From the IMG/VR virus record IMGVR_UViG_3300035698_019437, positions 62,001-126,000 of that record: DNA of 64,000 nt; one strand, given 5' to 3'. The notes below the pieces were generated by a model, which made no database searches, was not told where the DNA came from, and worked only from the letters and a program-made list of their open reading frames with translations. Of this stretch, positions 47,174 through 55,101 are shown piece after piece (position 1 is the first letter of the stretch; each line of letters opens with the position of its first letter). A program made the position numbers and the translations under genes. This DNA comes from a virus.

Positions 47174-48487
47174 TTGCAATTCTCTAACTCAAACTTTGTT
47201 CATTGTCATGTACACTCAGAGTATAGTCAGTTCGATGGAATATGTTCTATCAATAAATTGGTTATGAAGGCTAGAGAGATGGGTTTTCCTGCTTTAGCTT
47301 TGACTGATCATGGTTCGGTAGGTGGATGGATTAAGTTTTTGAATGAGTGTAATGCAACGAAAACCAAAAAAGGAGAATCTATTCCTTTTCCAAAAATTAA
47401 GCCTATTCTTGGAAGTGAACTATATGTTTCTAAGGATATGTATGCTCAGAGTAAAAATGAGCAGCCAGAAGGCAGGAAGGGAAACCGTCACTTAGTACTG
47501 CTTGCTAAAAATTGGGAGGGTTACAAGAATCTAGCTAGATTGTCCAATGCGTCTTGGACAAAGGGGGTATATTATAATCCTCGTGTAGATTTCGACTTAT
47601 TGTCGAAACATTCTGAAGGTATTATAGCTAGTTCTGCATGTCTTTCAAGCGTTATAAATGCAAATTTGTTACATGATAGATATGATCAAGCTAAGGCTGC
47701 TTCATCTTTATTTAAAGATATTTATGGTGAAGACTTCTTCTTAGAAGTTATGTATCACGGTATTGATGCTCAACGAGTAATTATAGCTGATATATTTAAG
47801 CTAAGTAAAGAACTGGATATTCCTGTAATAGCTACAAATGATGTTCATTATCTTAGCAAGGCTCAATCCAAATCTCATGAAATTTGGATGTGTATGAAAA
47901 GCGGTGATAATGTTAAATGTATTCATGATACAAAAAGAATCAAGTTCCCGTTCCCAGAAATGTATTTGAAAAGTGCAGAAGAGATGTCAGTTGTATTTGG
48001 GGATTCTCCTCAGATTCTTTTCAACACTCTATCTATAGCGGAAAGAGTAGATGATGCTGATATAAATAAAAACCTCTTTGGTGGTATGAGACTTCCTGTA
48101 TTTCACGTGCCAGAAGAATTTGAAACTTCTTACGACTATCTAAAGAAGTTATCATTAGATGGTTTAAAGAAACTTGGTTGGGATAAAAGCCCACAGCACG
48201 TAGAAGCGTTTGAAGTTGAGATGGAAGATATAAGGATAGCTAAAGAGAATAACGATTATGATTTTGCTACATATTTTCTTATCGTAAGAGATTATATCAA
48301 AAATGCGAAATCAAAGGGGATTCTTTGTGGACCCGGTAGAGGTTCAGGTTATGGAAGTGTTGTTCTAAGATGTATAGGAGTTACATATGGACCAGACCCA
48401 TTAAAGTATGGATTGCTTTGGGAAAGATTCTTGGGTTTTGATAACAAAAGATTTGTTATGGAAAAAGACTTTGGTTTTGAGGAATAA
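47174..48487 (+). CDS. DNA polymerase III alpha, N-terminal half (PHP domain and start of palm)
   Basis: 437 residues starting at TTG 47174, with GGAG 8 bases upstream. The PHP domain shows HCHVHSEYSQFDG, ALTDHGSVGG and a NDVHYL motif, so its metal ligands look mostly intact. Near residue 385 the palm starts with GPGRGSGYGSVVLRC and runs to LLWERFLG, then ends. The catalytic Asp residues of the family come after this point and are in the second gene at 49174. The two genes are separated by a 55-aa ORF and a deaminase-like gene. The break lies between the FLxxR and P-D-x-D-x-D-F parts of the family. Confidence 0.9.
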   Translation: MQFSNSNFVHCHVHSEYSQFDGICSINKLVMKAREMGFPALALTDHGSVGGWIKFLNECNATKTKKGESIPFPKIKPILGSELYVSKDMYAQSKNEQPEGRKGNRHLVLLAKNWEGYKNLARLSNASWTKGVYYNPRVDFDLLSKHSEGIIASSACLSSVINANLLHDRYDQAKAASSLFKDIYGEDFFLEVMYHGIDAQRVIIADIFKLSKELDIPVIATNDVHYLSKAQSKSHEIWMCMKSGDNVKCIHDTKRIKFPFPEMYLKSAEEMSVVFGDSPQILFNTLSIAERVDDADINKNLFGGMRLPVFHVPEEFETSYDYLKKLSLDGLKKLGWDKSPQHVEAFEVEMEDIRIAKENNDYDFATYFLIVRDYIKNAKSKGILCGPGRGSGYGSVVLRCIGVTYGPDPLKYGLLWERFLGFDNKRFVMEKDFGFEE

Positions 48488-48488
48488 T

Positions 48489-48656
48489 ATGCTTCATAAT
48501 GAAATGGCAGATATGTTTGTTATAAAATATAAAGAAGAATTGTCAGAGTTAGTTAAGGATGTGCCTCGATTAAGGTGGACAATAGTTCAGGAATTCAAAG
48601 TAAATTTTCCTACTGCCATGTCGGTGGTGAAACATATAATGGAGAATAACAGATGA
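48489..48656 (+). CDS. Small ORF between the polymerase halves
   Basis: 55 residues starting at ATG 48489 with GAGGA 5 bases before it, directly after the N-terminal polymerase gene, and ending in ATGA overlap with the deaminase gene. It is helical and charged with no known domain. Its fit between well-placed genes and the ribosome binding site support translation. It may be a small cofactor that bridges the two polymerase pieces, but that is a guess. Confidence 0.5.
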   Translation: MLHNEMADMFVIKYKEELSELVKDVPRLRWTIVQEFKVNFPTAMSVVKHIMENNR

Positions 48657-49174
48657 TGATAGATGATTTTATGAGTGATCTAGACTTTTTAAGAATTGCG
48701 TATCGCGTAGCAGAACAACATTCAACTGATCCAAGCACCCAGAACGGTGCCATTCTTGTGAAGAAGTGTTTTGATCCTAATTCCATACAAGTATGGGGCA
48801 TGGGCGCTAACCATTTTCCAGAAGGTGTGAAAGATATTCCCGAGAGATGGGAAAGACCACAGAAGTATGGATATGTAGAACACGCTGGAAGAAACGCTAT
48901 ATACGATGCCGCTAGAAAAGGTTTTGGTACAGAAGATTTAGTAATGTACTGTCCTTGGTTTGCATGTTCTGATTGTGCTAGAGCTATCATACAAGCAGGT
49001 ATTTCAGAAGTTATAGGTCATCAGGATCAACTGGATCGAACTCCTGAGCGATGGATGGAAACGATTGATGTCGCCCTTAATATGCTTAAGGAAGCCGGTG
49101 TTGACTATAGATTTGTCCCTGGCAAAGTTGGTGGAGTAAAGATTACATTTAATGGAGAAATTATTGAGCCGTAA
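48653..49174 (+). CDS. dCMP-deaminase-like protein with the catalytic Glu replaced by Gly
   Basis: 173 residues of the cytidine/deoxycytidylate deaminase fold: a strand NGAILVKK, then VEHAGRNAIYDAARKG, then CPWFACSDCARAII with the zinc Cys pair. In active family members the second motif is H-A-E; here residue 79 is Gly (codon GGA, one base from GAA). That Glu shuttles the proton in the reaction, so this copy may be inactive or act by another route. dCMP deaminase normally makes dUMP for dTTP. The gene lies between the two polymerase halves and overlaps both neighbours. Confidence 0.8.
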   Translation: MMIDDFMSDLDFLRIAYRVAEQHSTDPSTQNGAILVKKCFDPNSIQVWGMGANHFPEGVKDIPERWERPQKYGYVEHAGRNAIYDAARKGFGTEDLVMYCPWFACSDCARAIIQAGISEVIGHQDQLDRTPERWMETIDVALNMLKEAGVDYRFVPGKVGGVKITFNGEIIEP

Positions 49175-51135
49175 TGTCTGATATTAGAAACGAAATTCTG
49201 AAGCATATAGGTGATGTTGATTCTAAGTCGTGTGATAAGGTTAATATTGAACTTGATATCATGGAAATCACTGATGCTTTAGAAGGTGGAAGCTCTCTAG
49301 AAGTTTTCTATGATATATGGCAAAAGAATCGTCATAGAACAGGAAAAACCAACAACGTAAATAGTTGGACTGCTTATCTATTAGGCATTACGTCTATGAA
49401 ACCTGATGGCGATTTTATGCCTGAACGTAGAGCATTTGCAAGAGCAGGATTTCCTGATATTGATTCTGATTTTGACTATTTCAGAAGAGATGAAGTCTAT
49501 GATTATATTATAGATAAGTTTGGTCGAGATAATGTAGCTAACATAGGAACGTATCAGGCTTTAAAGTTGAAATCTGCTGTTCGTCGTATAGGTAAGGTTA
49601 TTGATATTGCAGGAGCTTATCATAAGGGTAAAGATAAATATACAACTGAAAATGAGAAAAAAGTTTCAGAGATTATCAATTCTTTGCCTTTCCAAGTTGG
49701 TGCAAAACTAAAAATAAAAGACGATAGCGGTGAAACGCAAGAAATAAAATCAATTGAAGATGCATACAAGTACTGTAAAGATTTTAGATATTACATGGAC
49801 AAGTATCCTGATATTCGAAATCATGCTAAGAACATTGAAGGTCTTCTTTCTATATTTGGGAAGCATGCCGCAGGTATTGTTGTTTCTGATGTTCCTTTAG
49901 ACGAAATTGCTCCTGTTAGAACGGCAAGAGGCAATAGTCTTGCAACACAGTTCGTGTTGGATGAGCTAGATCAGATCGGACTTATTAAGTTTGATATTCT
50001 TGCTTTAAGTGCGCTTACTGTAATAGATAGAGCGGTCAGTATGGTTAAAGAAAACTATGGTATAGATATAGACATAGAAAATTTGCCATTAGATGACTCT
50101 AAGACCTTGGCTCTTTACAGGACTGGGAAACTTGCTGGGGTATTTCAAGCTGAAACAAGTGCAATGCAAAAAACTATGATGGATATCAGTATAAATAGAT
50201 TTGAAGACATCATAGCTTCAATTGCGTTGTTTAGACCTGGCCCAATGGATAGTATTCCAGAATATTGTGCCAGAAAAAGAGGAGAGAGAAGTGTAGAATA
50301 TTTTCATCCGTCTATTGAGCCACATGTTAAGAAGTACTTAGAAGGTACATATGGAGTTTTGGTTTATCAAGAGACGGTTATGCAAATATGTAATGCCCTT
50401 GCAGGTTTTTCTATATCCGATGGTTATGTTGTCATTAAGGGTATTGGAAAGAAGAAAGAACATATTATTAAGAAGTTTAGGGGTCAGTTTATAGAAGGTT
50501 GCGTGAAGAATGATGTCCCTAGAGATGTAGCAGAAAAATATTGGGACAAGTTCATTACTCCGTTTGCATCTTATGGATTCAACTTAGCTCATAGTTGTTG
50601 CTATGCATACTTGAGTTATATAACCGCTTATCTCAAAGCAAATTATCCTGACGAATTCATGTGTTCTTTCTTGAACGTAGAAAATGAAAGAAAGAATCAC
50701 GATAAGGTCGCGGTACTTATGAAAGATTTGAAAAATTTCAATATAGAGCTAGGCCCAAAAAGAATTAACTCATGTAGCGTAGATTTTTGTATTGTGAAAA
50801 AGAGGGATGTATCATCTGGTATAGAGAAAACCGTTATATCCCCAAGTATTGCATGTAAGGGTGTAGGGTCAAATAGTGCAGAAGAAATAGCTAAGAATGG
50901 TCCTTATGGAGGTCTTAGAGACTTAGCTACTAAAACCAGTTCTAATATAGTAGATCAAGAAGTAATCAGCAACTTATTCGACGCAGGGTTTTTTGAATCT
51001 TATCTTAAAGATTATAAAAAGAAGAATAAGAAGGCAATGACCAAAGAATTATTGGTTAGTCGATTTGCTTCTATAAGAGAAGATATGAAGAAAGCCGCCC
51101 AGAAGGGCGTAATATCAAAAGACCTATTTGGTTAA
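49174..51135 (+). CDS. DNA polymerase III alpha, C-terminal half (catalytic palm, fingers, HhH)
   Basis: 653 residues. PDIDSDF near residues 94-100 supplies two of the catalytic Asp, and FDILAL near 274 supplies the third, so the active site is all in this gene. The region runs through RRDEVYDYIIDKFGRDNVANIGTYQ, ALFRPGPMDSIPEY and the GIGKKKEHII fingers to a helix-hairpin-helix end. It lacks the C-terminal OB-fold and tau-binding part of bacterial DnaE. About 30 residues before the catalytic strand (NSWTAYLLGIT on) look like a second copy of the segment that ends the N-terminal gene. It begins in TAATG overlap with the deaminase-like gene. Confidence 0.9.
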   Translation: MSDIRNEILKHIGDVDSKSCDKVNIELDIMEITDALEGGSSLEVFYDIWQKNRHRTGKTNNVNSWTAYLLGITSMKPDGDFMPERRAFARAGFPDIDSDFDYFRRDEVYDYIIDKFGRDNVANIGTYQALKLKSAVRRIGKVIDIAGAYHKGKDKYTTENEKKVSEIINSLPFQVGAKLKIKDDSGETQEIKSIEDAYKYCKDFRYYMDKYPDIRNHAKNIEGLLSIFGKHAAGIVVSDVPLDEIAPVRTARGNSLATQFVLDELDQIGLIKFDILALSALTVIDRAVSMVKENYGIDIDIENLPLDDSKTLALYRTGKLAGVFQAETSAMQKTMMDISINRFEDIIASIALFRPGPMDSIPEYCARKRGERSVEYFHPSIEPHVKKYLEGTYGVLVYQETVMQICNALAGFSISDGYVVIKGIGKKKEHIIKKFRGQFIEGCVKNDVPRDVAEKYWDKFITPFASYGFNLAHSCCYAYLSYITAYLKANYPDEFMCSFLNVENERKNHDKVAVLMKDLKNFNIELGPKRINSCSVDFCIVKKRDVSSGIEKTVISPSIACKGVGSNSAEEIAKNGPYGGLRDLATKTSSNIVDQEVISNLFDAGFFESYLKDYKKKNKKAMTKELLVSRFASIREDMKKAAQKGVISKDLFG

Positions 51136-51148
51136 TTGGAGAAATTAG

Positions 51149-51454
51149 ATGTCAGAACAAACACGCAAATCTATTATTCATAAGACAATCACTAGAAAAC
51201 TTAGTACCGCAAAATTTGAGAGTCTAGACTTAACTGTTGAATTTGAAGAAGAGGTAGAGTGGAATTCTATTAAAGAAAGACAAGAAAAGTCCGATAAGAT
51301 TACAAAGCTTCTTTTGGTTGATTACACGAAAACAAGAAATGCTGTTTTGGATGTTCTTGGTTTGACAGAAAAGAAAGCGTCTGTAAGCAGCACAGTTACA
51401 ACTAAAAGCAAAGAATATAATGTTCAAGAACTCGGCTTGGACGATTTGAAATAG
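51149..51454 (+). CDS. Small hypothetical protein
   Basis: 101 residues with a GGAG ribosome binding site. It is charged, with a helix-rich middle (KSDKITKLLLVDYTKTRNAVLDVLG) and a short acidic C-terminal end. No family is recognised. It ends in TAG 8 bases before the next start. Confidence 0.55.
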   Translation: MSEQTRKSIIHKTITRKLSTAKFESLDLTVEFEEEVEWNSIKERQEKSDKITKLLLVDYTKTRNAVLDVLGLTEKKASVSSTVTTKSKEYNVQELGLDDLK

Positions 51455-51462
51455 GAGTAAGT

Positions 51463-52449
51463 ATGAAAGATTTAGATGATATTTTTGATATACCTACAGA
51501 GAAAAAAGAACAGCAAGAAGATGATCCGAATACGAAGTTCGGAGACAAAGTTGCAGACGTTGTAGGAGATTTGTCTAAAGACTCTGTAGCTTTGGAAGTT
51601 ACGCATGTTATGGCAGCAGATGATGCGCCTCCCGGCGTAGCTGAAGATTTAGAGAAGATAGTTGAAGCTAAATCAGAACCCGAGTCTCTTCCAGAAGAGG
51701 TTGTACCCGCACAAGGTGGTGAAGAAGTAGGGAAATATTACGACGAACCCGGTGCCATACCAGGTGGTCCATGGATACTTAAAAGTCCAAATTCTATGTA
51801 TGATAATTTCTATGAAGAGAAGAAGGAATTATTAACACAGATACTTGTTGATGGAGCTATACCATTTCCTAAATACAGGAACGAGCTTAAAACAAGTAGC
51901 GTAGATATATCTGTAGTTACCTTTGATAAAGATGAGATATACCAGAAGATGTCTGCTGTTCAAGGTTTGAAAGAAAGAGTTAAGCAAATTCAAATTCATT
52001 GCAATAGCCAATTTTTTCTTTGGGAACGTTCTTTACAGCTTATGCACGGTGTTCTAGCTCGTATAGATTACGAAAAACCAGTTGTTAAGAATGAAGGCGT
52101 TGTATATGAACATATGAATGATATGGAAAGATACTTTGGTAATCTTAAAGGGTTGACCAAATCTGCTGATGCTGTTATGAAGACGCTAGAAGGTGCGTTT
52201 GATTGTCTTTCCAGGAGAGTAACTATAGCTATGCCGATGCGAGGTATAGAAAGAAAAGAACCTCAACCTCAACTGCAACCGCAACTGCAACCTCAACCGC
52301 AACTGCAACCTCAACCGCAACCCAAGTCGGAAGAAATGTCTTATTTCGATAAATTAGATTCATCTGCGTCTAAGCAAATTATTGAAAGTCATAAAGTTTC
52401 TGAGAAAAAAGTCAAGGGTACACAAAGTGTGAGTTGGGGAAACATATAA
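51463..52449 (+). CDS. Hypothetical protein with Gln/Pro repeat tail
   Basis: 328 residues with a TAGGAG ribosome binding site. The first ~95 residues are acidic and likely disordered. Residues about 100-265 look folded and helical, with an extended coiled-coil-like stretch (LKERVKQIQIHCNSQFFLWE). A Pro/Gln repeat at about residues 266-287 comes from an 18-base DNA repeat, followed by a Ser/Lys tail. The family is not recognised. It precedes the SSB-like and RecA genes, so a role in DNA metabolism is plausible but unproven. Confidence 0.6.
   Translation: MKDLDDIFDIPTEKKEQQEDDPNTKFGDKVADVVGDLSKDSVALEVTHVMAADDAPPGVAEDLEKIVEAKSEPESLPEEVVPAQGGEEVGKYYDEPGAIPGGPWILKSPNSMYDNFYEEKKELLTQILVDGAIPFPKYRNELKTSSVDISVVTFDKDEIYQKMSAVQGLKERVKQIQIHCNSQFFLWERSLQLMHGVLARIDYEKPVVKNEGVVYEHMNDMERYFGNLKGLTKSADAVMKTLEGAFDCLSRRVTIAMPMRGIERKEPQPQLQPQLQPQPQLQPQPQPKSEEMSYFDKLDSSASKQIIESHKVSEKKVKGTQSVSWGNI
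52259..52323 (+). repeat. Short tandem repeat coding for a Pro/Gln tail
   Basis: Near-perfect 6-base units (CAACCT, CAACTG, CAACCG) group into an 18-base period with about two full copies and variant flanks. The repeat codes for alternating P-Q and L-Q. Such repeats vary in copy number by slippage, so this tail may differ between strains. Confidence 0.75.
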
Positions 52450-52492
52450 TAGTAATGTTGTCAAATAATGTTCTACTTTAGAGGAGATCGCA

Positions 52493-53158
52493 ATGAGCAA
52501 TGAGATTAACTGGAAGGAAGTTGGCGAGAATTCCAAGCTGAATTCATTTGATGGAGAAAGCAAGAAGATTAACTTTTTAAGGTTGTCAAGTGGACAAACT
52601 TATAAAGTAAGACCTTTGGGAAGTCCTGTTATGTTTTACAAGTATGTTGTAAATCACGAGGGTTCTTGGCGTTGGGCTATTTGTTCTGATCCTGATACGT
52701 GTCCCGTAAGAAGCAAGCATAATGTAGAGCCAAGAGAGCGATATGCTGTCAATATCATCGACCGTTCTGATGGTCAGATTAAGATTATGGAAGGTCCGGT
52801 TACTGTATTCAAGAAGTTCAGAGAGTACTTCGAAATGACTGATGCCTCTCCCGGTGGGAAACAAGGTGCTGATTTTATTATCAAGGTAACTGGTGCTGGA
52901 TTAAAGACTCGTTACGAAGTTTCTAAGGATCAAAGAACCCCCTTCACTGAGGAAGAGACTGCTTTTATCAAGGATAACTTCTACACGCTAGAGAATATTT
53001 TTAAGGCTACTCCGGAAGATGAGATTGAAGATGTATTGTTCGGAGAAGGTAAGAAAGAAAAGGTCAGCGAACCGCAAGTTGCTGTTGCGGAACCTGCTCC
53101 TTCGCCTACTACCACGACTGAAGCTGCTGCAACAGATGGTGATGAGCTTCCTTGGTAA
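52493..53158 (+). CDS. Single-stranded DNA-binding protein, gp32-like
   Basis: 221 residues with an AGAGGAG ribosome binding site. An OB-like core spans about 25-150 (YKVRPLGSPVMFYKYVV, WAICSDPDTCPV with two Cys, YAVNIIDRSDGQIKIMEG, DFIIKVTGAGLKTRYEV). A Pro/Ala/Thr linker leads to an acidic end, DGDELPW, the protein-interaction tail found on SSB and gp32-type proteins. These coat single strands during replication and recombination. RecA follows 50 bp downstream, which fits. Confidence 0.8.
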   Translation: MSNEINWKEVGENSKLNSFDGESKKINFLRLSSGQTYKVRPLGSPVMFYKYVVNHEGSWRWAICSDPDTCPVRSKHNVEPRERYAVNIIDRSDGQIKIMEGPVTVFKKFREYFEMTDASPGGKQGADFIIKVTGAGLKTRYEVSKDQRTPFTEEETAFIKDNFYTLENIFKATPEDEIEDVLFGEGKKEKVSEPQVAVAEPAPSPTTTTEAAATDGDELPW

Positions 53159-53207
53159 TATGATTCTTTAGCAACTTAACACTGTTTATATATACAAGGG
53201 AGATGCT

Positions 53208-54446
53208 ATGTCAAAATCAAAAGATATTGTAGTAGAAAATTTGAAAGGGTTTGTAAGAAAAGGAGCATCTTCTTGCAGTCCGGGAAATATCCCGACTGGT
53301 CATTTCCCTCTTGACTTTGTTATTCATCACGGGACTACTCCCGATAAAGTCGATCTCAACAAAGTAGATGGATACGATCCCTCTAAGCCACTAGGTTTAC
53401 CGCTTGGAAAACTTATCGAGATTTTCGGTGGGGAAGGAGCCGGTAAATCTAGTTTGGCTTATAGGGTAGTAGGATATGCTCAGAAGCTAGGGCATGCCTG
53501 TGCGTGGCTAGATACTGAAAATAGCTTTGCTGAGAACCTAGCTACAATTAACGGTGTCAATAAAGAAGAACTGTATTATTCTGATATGTCAACTGAGGAA
53601 GAACTAGATAAAGTCTTCTATGCAGAAGATGTTTTTGACGCGATTATAACTCTTATCAAGAGTGGCGTTAAGGTTATTGTCTTAGACTCAGTTGCAAATT
53701 TAGTCCCGAAGGTTCGTATGGAAGCACAAGCAGAACAAAGAACTGTTGGTGTCCTTGCTAGACTTATGAGTGAAAATCTTGGGAAGATTGTTAACTATGC
53801 TGGTAGTCATGGAGCTATGGTTATCTTTATCAATCAGTTAAGAGAAAAGATCGGGGTTTTCTTTGGAAATCCAGAGACAACTCCTGGCGGTAGAAGTCTA
53901 AAGCATAATTGTTCTGTAAGGATTCAGATTTCTAAGAAGGGCGGCAAAGAAGCTGATATCTTCATAGAGAACGAAGAAGGCAATGAATCTCTTATCGGAA
54001 GATATGCTAGAGTGAATGTTAGAAAGAATAGAATGGCTAAGCCATACATGGAAAGCATTTTGGTTCCTGTTTATTACGAAGCATATTTCCCAGACATTGA
54101 GGAAATGCTATTTGATGTCGGTCGTCAACTCAAATTGATTTCAGTTAGAAAAGGCGTATTTAAATGGGAAGACAGTAAAGGAAAAGAACATAAGTTGGAT
54201 GGCAGAAGAGCTTTCATTGATTACATTAAAAGTAATAAGTTGGAGTTTTTGCTTGCTAATAGCCTTATCGCTAAGGCTGCTGAGGTAGGCGTATTTTTGC
54301 CGCCAGAAATTACTCAATGGTATATGAATAATACGAAAGCAGAAGAGGGTATCGGAAGTGACGAAAAAACATCCAATAAGGAGGGATCGGCTTCCGGACG
54401 CAGAAAGGGAAAAAGTAGCAAGGTGGGCGACGGAGACTCTCAATAA
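53208..54446 (+). CDS. RecA/UvsX-family recombinase
   Basis: 412 residues with an AGGGAG ribosome binding site. Walker A GGEGAGKSSLAYRV lies near residue 74, then AWLDTENSF, Walker B VIVLDSVANLVPK near 162, L1 region around VGVLARLMSENL, and FINQLREKIGV with the L2 loop and TPGGRSLKH. This is the RecA core that forms filaments on single strands and pairs homologous DNA. An insertion of about 25 residues precedes Walker A, and the C-terminal tail is Lys/Ser-rich. The last 89 bp overlap the primase gene in another frame. Confidence 0.95.
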   Translation: MSKSKDIVVENLKGFVRKGASSCSPGNIPTGHFPLDFVIHHGTTPDKVDLNKVDGYDPSKPLGLPLGKLIEIFGGEGAGKSSLAYRVVGYAQKLGHACAWLDTENSFAENLATINGVNKEELYYSDMSTEEELDKVFYAEDVFDAIITLIKSGVKVIVLDSVANLVPKVRMEAQAEQRTVGVLARLMSENLGKIVNYAGSHGAMVIFINQLREKIGVFFGNPETTPGGRSLKHNCSVRIQISKKGGKEADIFIENEEGNESLIGRYARVNVRKNRMAKPYMESILVPVYYEAYFPDIEEMLFDVGRQLKLISVRKGVFKWEDSKGKEHKLDGRRAFIDYIKSNKLEFLLANSLIAKAAEVGVFLPPEITQWYMNNTKAEEGIGSDEKTSNKEGSASGRRKGKSSKVGDGDSQ

Positions 54447-55101
54447 AAGAGAAAATGGAGAATCAAAAGAAGCGTTTGAGTATTTGAGAGATGTTAGAGG
54501 GCTATCTGAAAGAACTATTAAGGACTTTCGAATAGGTTATGTTCCCAAGAGTGTCCAGAATGAGTACGGTAATAGACACGAATGTGCAGGTAGGATCATT
54601 TTTCCTATCTTCGATGCCTATAACAGTTTAGTAGCTTTATCTACAAGAGACTGGCGAGAAAATGCCAAGATGAAACATTGGCATGAAAGTTTTGCCAAAT
54701 CTCTTTATCTATACGGTTTGAATGCTGTAAAAAAATGGGTTTCTCATTATAATCTTTGTATGATAGTCGAAGGTGAATTTGACCTATTCTCCGTATATAA
54801 TGTAGGGTTATATCCAGTTGTAGGTACTTTGGGAACATCTCTTAACCTTTTTCAAATTTCCATGCTTAAAAGATATTGTGATAACATATACCTTATATTT
54901 GATGGTGATGAACCTGGTAGGAATGCGACTCAAAGAGTGTTAACTGTAAGTAAACAACATGGGTTATCTAGTTTCGAGATAAACATAATACCTGTATATA
55001 TGCCTGAAAAATCAGACCCCGATAGTTTCGTCAGACAAAACGGCAAATCATCATTTGTAAGTTTGATGCGCGAAGCTAAGAAATTGAAAGAGAAGAAATA
55101 A
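54358..55101 (+). CDS. Primase catalytic half (Toprim), GTG start
   Basis: 247 residues from GTG 54358, which has GAGGG 8 bases before it and overlaps RecA by 89 bp. The N-terminal RNA-polymerase-like part shows LSERTIKDFRIGYVP, and the Toprim part shows MIVEGEFDLFSVY near residue 138 and LIFDGDEPGRNAT near 180, with the metal-binding Glu and the D-x-D. There is no CHC2 zinc finger; it is encoded alone at 40981. Toprim primases make the RNA primers for the lagging strand. Together the two genes form a split DnaG-type primase. Confidence 0.85.
   Translation: MTKKHPIRRDRLPDAEREKVARWATETLNKRENGESKEAFEYLRDVRGLSERTIKDFRIGYVPKSVQNEYGNRHECAGRIIFPIFDAYNSLVALSTRDWRENAKMKHWHESFAKSLYLYGLNAVKKWVSHYNLCMIVEGEFDLFSVYNVGLYPVVGTLGTSLNLFQISMLKRYCDNIYLIFDGDEPGRNATQRVLTVSKQHGLSSFEINIIPVYMPEKSDPDSFVRQNGKSSFVSLMREAKKLKEKK

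Noticed and set aside
47174-51135. Split intein joining the two polymerase halves
   Set aside because: The first piece does not end in an intein N-terminal block and the second does not begin with a C-terminal block ending in His-Asn-Cys; splicing cannot be supported.
53159-53207. Promoter before recA
   Set aside because: A TATATA run is present but there is no partner box at proper spacing.
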